Source: Runella sp. CRIBMP
Lineage (GTDB): Bacteria > Bacteroidota > Bacteroidia > Cytophagales > Spirosomataceae
Assembly (NCBI RefSeq): GCF_009905605.1
Contig: NZ_JAAAKZ010000013.1
Coordinates: forward strand, 1 to 64,000
Length of the DNA: 64,000 bases
Direction of reading: 5' to 3'
Shown in pieces: positions 25,239-34,860 of the stretch. Each line of letters opens with the position of its first letter. Position 1 is the first letter of the stretch. The position numbers and the translations under genes are program-made. The notes beneath the pieces were generated by a model, which had not been told where the DNA came from, did no database searches, and worked only from the letters and a program-made list of their open reading frames with translations.

Positions 25239-26300
25239 ATGACCGATTCTTTATCAATGCTGGATAATGTATACATGCGCCGCGCGTTGGAGTTGGCGGC
25301 GCTTGGGCGCGGCAGCGTAAGTCCCAATCCGATGGTGGGCTGCGTGATAGTACACAATGACCGAATCATCGGTGAAGGTTGGCACCAACGCTACGGCGAT
25401 TGGCACGCCGAGGTCAACGCTGTCAATGACGCACTAACACGACACGATGCTCTCCTGCTACCAGAATCTACGGTATATGTCACGCTCGAACCCTGTTCAC
25501 ATTTTGGGAAAACGCCCCCTTGCGCCGATTTATTGATTGAAAAGCAGGTAAAACGAGTTGTTGTTTGCAACGACGACCCCAATCCGCTCGTGGCTGGAAA
25601 AGGAATTCAGAAATTAAGAGACGCAGGAATTGACGTTACAACGGGCGTATTGACCGAAGAAGGCCGCAAACTCAATGCCCGCTTTTTTACATTCTTTGAA
25701 AAGAAACGTCCTTACGTCATTCTCAAGTGGGCCGAAACCGCCGATGGATTCATCGCCGACGAAGACAAACAACCGCTTACCATCAGTTGCCGACAATCGC
25801 GCACGTTGAGCCACCAATGGCGCACGCAAGAAGATGCCATTTTGGTAGGAACAAACACCGCCCTCAACGACAATCCTCAACTCAACACCCGGCTGTGGGC
25901 GGGGCACAATCCCGTCCGAATCGTGCTTGACCGCACCTTACGACTGCCGCGTGCGCTACATTTGTTTGATAATTCACAACAAACGATTTGTTACAACGCC
26001 TTCACCAACGAAGAAGCAGGCGCAACCACATTTGTGCAAATCAATTTTGATGATACGTTCCTCGATCATTTTTTTGAAGACCTCCACCACCGCAAAATTC
26101 AATCTGTACTGGTAGAAGGCGGTTCTCAATTACTGCAAGCATTTTTGAATGATGGACGTTTTGACGAAATCCGTATTGTAAAAAGCCCCAATCCCATCGG
26201 CAAAGGCACCTCGTCGCCACTCTTGCCGCCAGGCGTTAGGTTCATGACGCAAGAAAAAATTGGGGTGGACTGGCTGTCCTATCTTGAAAAAGAGGGATAA
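25239..26300 (+). CDS. ribD: Bifunctional riboflavin biosynthesis deaminase/reductase RibD
   Basis: RibD catalyses the second and third steps of riboflavin synthesis from GTP. The 353-residue protein has an N-terminal cytidine-deaminase-like domain with zinc motifs HAEVNAVND (about residue 50) and PCSHFGKTPPC (about residue 85), then a C-terminal reductase domain (KKRPYVILKWAETADGFIA, GTNTALNDNPQLNTRL and VLVEGGSQLLQAFL). Its length is normal. It is transcribed alone and converges with pyrG across a shared hairpin. Confidence 0.95.
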   Translation: MTDSLSMLDNVYMRRALELAALGRGSVSPNPMVGCVIVHNDRIIGEGWHQRYGDWHAEVNAVNDALTRHDALLLPESTVYVTLEPCSHFGKTPPCADLLIEKQVKRVVVCNDDPNPLVAGKGIQKLRDAGIDVTTGVLTEEGRKLNARFFTFFEKKRPYVILKWAETADGFIADEDKQPLTISCRQSRTLSHQWRTQEDAILVGTNTALNDNPQLNTRLWAGHNPVRIVLDRTLRLPRALHLFDNSQQTICYNAFTNEEAGATTFVQINFDDTFLDHFFEDLHHRKIQSVLVEGGSQLLQAFLNDGRFDEIRIVKSPNPIGKGTSSPLLPPGVRFMTQEKIGVDWLSYLEKEG

Positions 26301-26325
26301 AATGACAATCCGCCGATTTTATCCA

Positions 26326-26361
26326 ACTAAAAAAGCCAATGGTATCATCAGCTTTTTTAGT
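26326..26361. terminator. Bidirectional terminator between ribD and pyrG
   Basis: An 11-bp perfect stem (ACTAAAAAAGC at 26326-26336, complement at 26351-26361) lies midway between the convergent stop codons. The A6 and T6 runs in the stem supply U-rich tails in both directions. Confidence 0.65.
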
Positions 26362-26387
26362 ACTAAGATATTTTAAAACCAAAACGT

Positions 26388-28097
<1,710 letters not shown>

Positions 28098-28107
28098 TTA
28101 CGGGATA

Positions 28108-28115
28108 CAAAGGTA
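28108..28115 (-). promoter_or_regulatory. -7 promoter element of pyrG
   Basis: TACCTTTG on the minus strand matches consensus exactly. No clear -33 TTTG is at standard spacing. The leader would be only about 30 nt, which leaves little room for CTP-sensing attenuation. Confidence 0.4.
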
Positions 28116-28280
28116 CTAAAATTTGGCACTGAGGCACTATCAGATTTTACAAAGCACCTCTATTTTCAAGGTAATGCACTGATAATCAATATTAAAAAAA
28201 AATTTAAAAAGTTGAAAATAGTTTGTCGGGCACAATTTGGTTCAACTTTCTTACTTTTACTTTTCAAATCCCCGTCCTCT

Positions 28281-28901
28281 ATGAGTGCTGTTCTTCGTCT
28301 GTTGCTGCGTCTGTTTCTTTTTGCGATTTTTACCGTTGGAATCATTTCGGTTTGGGAAGGTATGAAGACTGGCAAATGGTTTTCACTCGGAGCGGCTGGA
28401 GAGACCGAAACGACCCATGCCATGGTGCTGGAAGAGGTGCAAGCGATGGGGAAACTGGAGCTGGTTCGGTACAATTTTAAGGACATTGTAGAGCACGAAC
28501 AAAAACTCCAGTGGTTTCCCAATCCAAAAGCTATTTTGATTGTGCAAGGCGAAGCCATCGGCTGCATTGATTTAACCAAAATCACCACCTCCGACATCAC
28601 GAGCGCATCTGACACCGTGGTGGTGCATTTGCCTGAGCCGGAGTTATGTAGCTATAAAATCGACCATACAAAATCAAAGGTCTACAACACCGAATATGCC
28701 TTTACAGAAGAGGCAAAACTGGTACAAGAAGCCTACCTACAAGCCGAAAAACAAATCCAAAAATCAGCGCTGGATTTGGGCATTTTGGAGCAAACAAAAC
28801 AGAATGCCAACCTGATTCTGAAACCTGTATTAGAGAGAATATCGGGCAAAAAGGTGGTGCTGCGCTATCGCTTAAAAGCGACCATTCCCAGCCCAAGGTA
28901 A
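28281..28901 (+). CDS. DUF4230 domain-containing membrane protein
   Basis: From ATG 28281 the protein has about 206 residues. One N-terminal membrane segment (about residues 5-25, LLLRLFLFAIFTVGIISVW) precedes a DUF4230 domain, seen in LELVRYNFKDIVEHEQ, ILIVQGEAIGCIDLTKI and VVVHLPEPELCSYKIDHTKSK. The family is widespread in Bacteroidota and Firmicutes and has no known function; it looks like an anchored SPFH-like or beta-sandwich domain exposed outside the membrane. The TTG at 28212 was rejected because it would add a non-matching extension. It precedes a GH97 gene by 34 nt. Confidence 0.8.
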   Translation: MSAVLRLLLRLFLFAIFTVGIISVWEGMKTGKWFSLGAAGETETTHAMVLEEVQAMGKLELVRYNFKDIVEHEQKLQWFPNPKAILIVQGEAIGCIDLTKITTSDITSASDTVVVHLPEPELCSYKIDHTKSKVYNTEYAFTEEAKLVQEAYLQAEKQIQKSALDLGILEQTKQNANLILKPVLERISGKKVVLRYRLKATIPSPR

Positions 28902-28935
28902 GGGCCTAAAATGAGCCAACAAAACCTATGATAAA

Positions 28936-31020
28936 ATGAAGAATACGCTTACCCTTAAAGTTGTCCTCTGCGTGGTCGGGGGGCTTCTACTACCTTTTTT
29001 GCCGCAGGCGCAGCAATCAATTTCCATCACCTCTCCCAATCGCTTCGTTGCCCTAACCACCACCTTGGCCACAAATAGCACTATACAGTATCGCGTCAGC
29101 TACAAAAACAATACTTTTATCGAGCCATCTTCGTTGGGTTTTTCATTGAGCAGGCCCAAACTTACCCTTTCTCAATTCTCGATTGTATCGGTCGATTCCT
29201 CCACGACCGACGAAACTTGGCAGCCTGTGTGGGGAGAAGTAAGCCGCATTCGAAATCATTATAAAGCCCTAAGCCTACTCCTGAAGGATAAATCAGGAGT
29301 GTTGGTCAAGGTGCATTTTCGGGTGTTTAACGAGGGGGTAGGCTTTCGATACGAATTTCCCAAACAGGAAAATTTGACGCATTTTGTGGTTGCCGACGAG
29401 CTCACCCAGTTTAATTTGGCGGGAGACTACAAAGCGTTCTGGATTCCAGGAGATTATGACACCAACGAGTATCTTTATAACACCACTAAGCTCAGCGAAG
29501 TAAACGCCGTAGCGGCGGCGGCCAAAGAAACCGACATTGCCCTCAAGTCTGTTATCGGCCCCAATGCCGTACAAACACCGCTGATGCTCAAAACGCCTCA
29601 GGGGCTTTATATCAACCTCCACGAAGCGGCATTGGTCAACTATCCAGTGATGCATTTGATGTTGGACAAAAAAACGTTTACGCTTACATCGCACTTAGTA
29701 CCCGACGCCGTTGGCAATAAAGCGTATCTCCAAACACCCTTTCAAACCCCTTGGCGCACCATCAACGTCAGCGACAAAGCGACCGACATTTTGGCATCAA
29801 AGCTCATTCTGAACCTGAACGAGCCATCCAAAATCACGGATGTTTCGTGGATAAAACCGCAAAAATTCATCGGGATGTGGTGGGAAATGCACGTAGGAAA
29901 AGCCACTTGGGAGAAAGCGGGCGGAAAACACGGGGCCAACACCGCCAACGTAAAAACGTACATTGATTTTGCGGCAAAACACGGTTTTGATGGCGTATTA
30001 GTAGAAGGCTGGAACGAAGGTTGGGAAGATTGGTTTGGCAACTGGAAAGAAAACGTGTTTGATTTTATTACCCCTTACCCTGACTACAATTTGGAAGAAC
30101 TGACGGCCTACGCGCGGCAAAAGGGCGTCCGAATCATCATGCACCACGAAACCTCTGGTTCGGCCACCAACTACGAACGCTGGATGGACAAAGCCTACAA
30201 ATACATGAACGACCACCAAATAAACACCGTCAAAACGGGTTATGTCGGCAAAATCATTCCTAGGGGCGAGCACCACGACGGTCAATGGATGGTCAATCAT
30301 TACCAGCGTGTCGCCGAAAAAGCGGCGGAGTACAAAATCATGGTAGAAGCCCACGAACCCGCGCACCCCACGGGACTGCACCGCACCTATCCCAACTGGC
30401 TCGCCAACGAAGCCGCGCGCGGCAATGAGTTTAACAATGCCCCCAAACTCGGCCTCGTGCCCGAGCACGAAACCATATTGCCTTTTACTCGGTTGATGGG
30501 CGGGCCAATGGATTATACACCGGGCTTTTTTCATTTTCAATTGAACCAGTACGACGCCACCCGTACCACCCGCGTCAAAACAACCCTCGCTAAGCAATTG
30601 GCACTGTACGTTACAATGTACAGCCCTCTGCAAATGGCGGGCGATTTTCCCGAAAACTTCAACAAACATTTAGATGCTTTTCAATTCATCAAGGATGTAC
30701 CCGTAGATTGGGATGATACCCAAATTTTAGAGGCCGAACCGGGTGATTATATCACGATTGCTCGCCGGGAAAAAGGCAAGCCTAACTGGTTCTTGGGGGC
30801 TATTTCCGATGAAAACCGCCGAACAACTGCGCTTCCCTTGAATTTTCTGGAAGAAGGCGCCACTTATCAAGCCACCATTTATCGAGATGGCGAGAATGCA
30901 GATTGGCAAACCAATCCTGCGGCGTATACAATAGAAAAAATGACCGTTACAAACAAAACAACACTGAATTTACGTTTAGCTAAAGGCGGCGGTTGTGCCG
31001 TCAGTTTTCGTAAAATTTAA
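28936..31020 (+). CDS. Glycoside hydrolase family 97, SusB-like alpha-glucosidase
   Basis: The protein has 694 residues with a Sec signal peptide (about 1-26), an N-terminal beta-sandwich, a TIM barrel and a C-terminal beta domain, as in GH97. The catalytic signatures resemble the inverting SusB branch rather than the retaining alpha-galactosidase branch: glutamates in IIMHHETSG, IIPRGEHHDGQW and VEAHEPAHPTG, equivalent to the calcium-linked Glu439, Glu508 and Glu532 of SusB. It should cleave alpha-glucosides in the periplasm. No SusC/SusD or other starch genes are adjacent. It lies 34 nt after the DUF4230 gene and 30 nt before the beta-lactamase gene, so the three may be co-transcribed. Confidence 0.93.
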   Translation: MKNTLTLKVVLCVVGGLLLPFLPQAQQSISITSPNRFVALTTTLATNSTIQYRVSYKNNTFIEPSSLGFSLSRPKLTLSQFSIVSVDSSTTDETWQPVWGEVSRIRNHYKALSLLLKDKSGVLVKVHFRVFNEGVGFRYEFPKQENLTHFVVADELTQFNLAGDYKAFWIPGDYDTNEYLYNTTKLSEVNAVAAAAKETDIALKSVIGPNAVQTPLMLKTPQGLYINLHEAALVNYPVMHLMLDKKTFTLTSHLVPDAVGNKAYLQTPFQTPWRTINVSDKATDILASKLILNLNEPSKITDVSWIKPQKFIGMWWEMHVGKATWEKAGGKHGANTANVKTYIDFAAKHGFDGVLVEGWNEGWEDWFGNWKENVFDFITPYPDYNLEELTAYARQKGVRIIMHHETSGSATNYERWMDKAYKYMNDHQINTVKTGYVGKIIPRGEHHDGQWMVNHYQRVAEKAAEYKIMVEAHEPAHPTGLHRTYPNWLANEAARGNEFNNAPKLGLVPEHETILPFTRLMGGPMDYTPGFFHFQLNQYDATRTTRVKTTLAKQLALYVTMYSPLQMAGDFPENFNKHLDAFQFIKDVPVDWDDTQILEAEPGDYITIARREKGKPNWFLGAISDENRRTTALPLNFLEEGATYQATIYRDGENADWQTNPAAYTIEKMTVTNKTTLNLRLAKGGGCAVSFRKI

Positions 31021-31050
31021 GTTTTTATTCTTTTTTCAAGTCCAATATCC

Positions 31051-31953
31051 ATGCAAAACACTACTTTAAAAGTCACACTCTTTACGCTTTTCATTGCCCT
31101 AATGTCTCATTCTTCAATAGGCCAAATCGACCCTTTGAGAAAAAAAATCCAGCAAATCGCCTCTAAGACCGATGGCACATTGGGCGTGGGGATTTTAGGG
31201 TTGGAAAATCGAGACACGCTCACGCTCAATAACCACGTTCATTTTGCGATGCAAAGTGTGTACAAGTTTCATCTAGGATTGGCCATTTTGAATCAGGTTG
31301 ATAAAGGAAATCTCAAACTGAACCAGAAAATCCTCATTCAGAAAAAAGATTTACTGCCTGATACGTGGAGTCCATTACGCGAAAAATATCCCAATGGAAA
31401 CATAGAAATTCCTCTCAGTGAACTGTTTCAATTTACGGTTGCCCAAAGCGACAACAACGGTTGTGACATTTTATTCAGAATTATGGGCGGACCCAGAGTG
31501 GTTGACAACTATATCAAGAGCATTGGCATGACGGATGTTTCTATCCGTACTACCGAAGAAGAAATGCACAAAACCGAAGGCGCACAGTTCACCAATTGGA
31601 CTACTCCTTGGTCGGCGGTGCAATTATTGGAGAAGTTTTACCAAAAGAAAATTCTTTCGCCTACCAGTCACGCCTTTATGTGGAAAGTATTGACCGAAGC
31701 CAACACTGGAAGCGGAAAAATCAAAGGATTGCTACCCGAAGGAACCCTCGTGGCGCACAAATCGGGCCTTTCGGGAGCAAACAAGGAAGGCATTACGGCG
31801 GCCACCAACGACATCGGCATCGTGACCTTGCCCAACGGTAAGCATTTTATCATCTCCATTTTCTACGGCAACACCAAATTGAGCGACAAAGAAAGCGACA
31901 AAGTCATTGCCGAAGTAACCAAAGCGGCTTGGGATTATTTTTCGGCCAAATGA
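31051..31953 (+). CDS. Class A beta-lactamase, PER-like subclass A2
   Basis: The protein has 300 residues with a Sec signal peptide (about 1-24). The serine-hydrolase motifs are complete: SVYK (S69, K72), SDN (133-135), an omega-loop glutamate near residue 169 in TTEEEMH, and KSG at 237-239 in place of the usual KTG. Segments such as LPDTWSPLREKYPNG, NWTTPWSAVQLL and GLLPEGTLVAHKSG resemble PER/VEB/CfxA enzymes, which often hydrolyse extended-spectrum cephalosporins. No mobile element borders it and its codon usage looks native, so it appears chromosomal. It precedes the ligase-like gene by about 90 nt. Its spectrum is untested. Confidence 0.9.
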   Translation: MQNTTLKVTLFTLFIALMSHSSIGQIDPLRKKIQQIASKTDGTLGVGILGLENRDTLTLNNHVHFAMQSVYKFHLGLAILNQVDKGNLKLNQKILIQKKDLLPDTWSPLREKYPNGNIEIPLSELFQFTVAQSDNNGCDILFRIMGGPRVVDNYIKSIGMTDVSIRTTEEEMHKTEGAQFTNWTTPWSAVQLLEKFYQKKILSPTSHAFMWKVLTEANTGSGKIKGLLPEGTLVAHKSGLSGANKEGITAATNDIGIVTLPNGKHFIISIFYGNTKLSDKESDKVIAEVTKAAWDYFSAK

Positions 31954-32046
31954 ACTGGATATTTGTCGTTTCAAATTCCGAAAAGCGTCGCTACCTTTGC
32001 CCATTGTCTCATTTTCCATTCACTACTACTCTAATTAGTTTACATC

Positions 32047-33720
32047 GTGCGTATCGGAATCTTTTTTGGCGGCCCCGCGCGTGAGCGCGAAATTTCTTAT
32101 GCAGGCGGTAAAACGGCCTATGAAAACATAGACAAGGCGTTGTTTACGCCCGTATTGGTATTTGTAGACAGCCTCGGCAATTTTATCCTGACCGATGAGT
32201 CAACCCTTTACCATGCTGGCATCCGCGCTTTTTATCCAGGACCCGCATTCAGGGAAGGTGGTTTTGAAGTATACATTGAGTCGTTACAACAACAACTTTC
32301 GCAGGCCGAATTGGAAGCACTGATGCACGGCATCGGCACGCCGATTCAACCGCAAGATTTCAAAAAATATTTCGATTTTGCTTTCATCATACTCCACGGT
32401 CCCGACTGCGAAGACGGTGCCATTCAGGGCCTAATGGAGTGGCACAAAATGCCTTATATGGGTCCAGGTCTGCTCGGCTCGGCGGTAAGTATTGATAAAA
32501 TCTTGCAAAATGAGCAAATCGCCCGTGCCAATGGTCAGCAGAAAAAAATGAAAGTAGTCCGCTGGGAAGAATGGAACGGTGGCGATGTAAACACCATTTT
32601 TGAGGCTGCCAAAGCCGCCGTAGGATTGCCTATCGTGGTAAAAGCTCCACACCAAGGCTCTTCGATTGGGGTAGCGATTGTGAAAGAAGACAGCGCTTCG
32701 GCCTTTGCTGCCGCAATGAATCAATGTTTTTTCTCGTTGGAAATAAAGTCCGACGATTGGAAAAGTTGGTCAGAAGCCGAAAAACACGCTTTTGTGCAGC
32801 GCATCGGCAACCTCGACGAAAGCATCGGTTATCCAGTGGTGATTCAAGAAACAGGCGAAACCATTTACCACCCCATCGACTTAATTGAAAAACTGGATTC
32901 GTCCCTCTTTTCTTCCCGCGTATCGCTGCTCTCTGTTAATGCCGAAGACCAAGTATTGCTGGAAGAATTTATGACGGGTCAGGAGTTTTCGTGCGGCGTC
33001 ATTCAGGACGACGACGGCACCGTCATTGCCTTGCCTCCTACCGAAATTGCCAAAATGGACGAAAATCAGACGTTTGATTTCAAGACCAAATACAAACTTA
33101 ACGTTACCCGTAAGTTTATTCCAGTGAGAACGGTACTTGAAAACAACCAAAAGATTCAGTACAACATTGCATTGGTATTTGAAAAATTGGGTATGAACGC
33201 CGTAGCTCGCATTGATGGCTTCCTCACTCCCGACGGGCGTATCTTGCTCCACGACCCTAATACACTGCCCGGCATGTCGCCTACTTCATTGATTTTCAAA
33301 CAAATGGCCGAAATCGGATTGGACGTTACGCACGCCATCACGTACCTGATTCGGCAATCATTGCGCGAGCGTATTCGTACAGGCAAAGACACGGTACATT
33401 TACGGCAATTGCTGGCGGCTTTAGATGCCAAAATTGAACAAAAACTTTCGGAGCTTACTTTTCAATCGGTTGAATTTGAGGCTACTACGGAGGCTTATAT
33501 GGAAGTTCGTCGTACTTTCAGCCAACTTTCGGCCTCTGGTAAAGTAAAACCCACAGCAGTGTTGAAAATCAGCGATGAAGAAAAATACGAATTGCCAGTA
33601 AGTCTACTTTTTAAAGATACAATTGAAGATGTGTTGGAAATGGTTTCGCAACCTCTGCATCCGCTCATCGAAGAAACCCGCGAAAAGGCGAAGAATATTA
33701 CCCGTCGTTTTGTGGGATAA
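32047..33720 (+). CDS. D-alanine--D-alanine ligase-like ATP-grasp protein, enlarged
   Basis: The protein has 557 residues, compared with about 310-370 for Ddl enzymes, and starts at GTG 32047. The N-terminus (MRIGIFFGGPAREREISYAGG), ILHGPDCEDGAIQGLMEW, YMGPGLLGSAVSIDK and VVKAPHQGSSIGV segments follow Ddl. A roughly 70-residue insertion lies around 228-300, and a 118-residue C-terminal extension has no match I recognise. In the metal site, RIDGF and LLHDPNTLPGM give D390, D403 and N405, so the usual glutamate of E-x-N is Asp and is followed by Pro. It may make another dipeptide or a depsipeptide. It follows the beta-lactamase gene, which suggests a cell-wall role. Confidence 0.78.
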   Translation: MRIGIFFGGPAREREISYAGGKTAYENIDKALFTPVLVFVDSLGNFILTDESTLYHAGIRAFYPGPAFREGGFEVYIESLQQQLSQAELEALMHGIGTPIQPQDFKKYFDFAFIILHGPDCEDGAIQGLMEWHKMPYMGPGLLGSAVSIDKILQNEQIARANGQQKKMKVVRWEEWNGGDVNTIFEAAKAAVGLPIVVKAPHQGSSIGVAIVKEDSASAFAAAMNQCFFSLEIKSDDWKSWSEAEKHAFVQRIGNLDESIGYPVVIQETGETIYHPIDLIEKLDSSLFSSRVSLLSVNAEDQVLLEEFMTGQEFSCGVIQDDDGTVIALPPTEIAKMDENQTFDFKTKYKLNVTRKFIPVRTVLENNQKIQYNIALVFEKLGMNAVARIDGFLTPDGRILLHDPNTLPGMSPTSLIFKQMAEIGLDVTHAITYLIRQSLRERIRTGKDTVHLRQLLAALDAKIEQKLSELTFQSVEFEATTEAYMEVRRTFSQLSASGKVKPTAVLKISDEEKYELPVSLLFKDTIEDVLEMVSQPLHPLIEETREKAKNITRRFVG

Positions 33721-33727
33721 AAAAACG

Positions 33728-33801
33728 ATACTTGCCAAGTCTGGGCGACCCCGTCTAGGCGACCCCGTCTCGGCGACCCCGTCCAAAAACTTGGCAAGTA
33801 T
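33728..33801. repeat. Hairpin with three 14-bp tandem units in its loop
   Basis: A perfect 13-bp stem (ATACTTGCCAAGT at 33728-33740, complement 33789-33801) encloses a 48-nt loop. The loop contains three consecutive copies of GGCGACCCCGTCT plus one variable base (starting 33744, 33758, 33772). It sits between two convergent genes and could end both. The loop edges CTGGGCGACCCCGTC and CAAAA match the loop of the hairpin at 53031-53074, whose stem is unrelated. Confidence 0.75.
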
Positions 33802-33808
33802 GAAAAAT

Positions 33809-34750
33809 TTATTTTTCAGGCAAGTGTACTTCGGCCATCATGCAACGGGCTGAGCCGCCGCCGTTTCCTTCAATGACCGACAAATCGAAGTGCAAAAGCA
33901 CGGCATAATCGTCGATTTCGTCGCGTTGCTTAGCAGAAAGAGATTCAAATGCCTGCGTCGACATCACCAACAGTTTTTCTCCGCGTTTATTATTTACCAA
34001 CAGCATATTACCCGCAAAACTATTCATCTGTTCCAAGGTAATTTCAATCACTTGTTTGCCCGTTTTTTCGAGTTCTTCACGAACCATAAGCCGCTCGTCG
34101 GGGTCTTGAATCGACTGCAAACACACCACCGCAAACGAATCGCCGACGCACATCACCACGTTGGTGTGGTATACAGGCTTTCCACCCGCATCTACTGCGT
34201 TGAACTTCACAATTTTGTAGCCCGTTTCGCGGGCAAAGGCATCCAGTACTTCCTCGTGCGTGCGGGGCGAGAGGCAGGCATATGCAATTTTATAACGACG
34301 GTCTAGCACCATACTCCCCGTACCTTCGAGGTATTTTCCCTGCTGCTCAAATGACGACAAATCAATGATTTCTTCAACGTGAAAACGCTTCCTGAGGTCT
34401 TCGACGATATCCATCCGTCGCTCCAAACGACGGTTAGGGGCTTGCATCGGATACAGTACTACCTTACCGCTTTGGTGAAAAGAAATCCAGTTGTTAGGAA
34501 AAATCGAATCGGGTGTAAAAGGCTCAGGCGTATCTTCATAGACGGTTACCTCTACACCCGCTGCCGTAAGCTGTGACACCATGTGTTCAAACTCTTCCAA
34601 GGCTTCCTGTTGGGCAGCTTCTTTGGTCTTAGCGGCCATCTCAACGCTCTGAAATGCGTTACTTTCGGCGGTTTGTTCATTAAAAGCGAATCGCACCGGT
34701 CGAATCATCAAAATGTGCGATGTGGCTTGGGGTTGCATTTTGTGCGACAT
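33809..34750 (-). CDS. ctlX: Citrulline utilization hydrolase CtlX-type amidinotransferase-fold enzyme
   Basis: The protein has 313 residues and belongs to the guanidine-modifying (pentein) superfamily near dimethylarginine hydrolases. Motifs include the FTPDSIFPNNWISFH substrate loop, GTGSMVLDRR, the catalytic histidine in YHTNVVMCVGD and the nucleophilic cysteine in GGGSARCMMAEVHLP near the C-terminus. The opening SHILMIRPVRFAFNEQT is characteristic of the CtlX family described as citrulline hydrolases that give ornithine. An arginine deiminase gene that would supply citrulline lies immediately upstream on the same strand (110 nt), supporting the role. Confidence 0.82.
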   Translation of the reverse strand: MSHKMQPQATSHILMIRPVRFAFNEQTAESNAFQSVEMAAKTKEAAQQEALEEFEHMVSQLTAAGVEVTVYEDTPEPFTPDSIFPNNWISFHQSGKVVLYPMQAPNRRLERRMDIVEDLRKRFHVEEIIDLSSFEQQGKYLEGTGSMVLDRRYKIAYACLSPRTHEEVLDAFARETGYKIVKFNAVDAGGKPVYHTNVVMCVGDSFAVVCLQSIQDPDERLMVREELEKTGKQVIEITLEQMNSFAGNMLLVNNKRGEKLLVMSTQAFESLSAKQRDEIDDYAVLLHFDLSVIEGNGGGSARCMMAEVHLPEK

Positions 34751-34860
34751 ATCAACTTCTTTTTCTGATTTTAGGAAACTAATCTTAACAATTTACCACC
34801 ATAATCGGCGCTTATTAGCTTCAATTTATCCTAAAGTTAGGGATAAAATGAATAAAATTC

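Noticed and set aside
28936-31953. Starch-utilisation (Sus) locus around the GH97 gene
   Set aside because: No SusC/SusD pair, GH13 enzyme or SusR regulator is adjacent; only the SusB-like enzyme is present.
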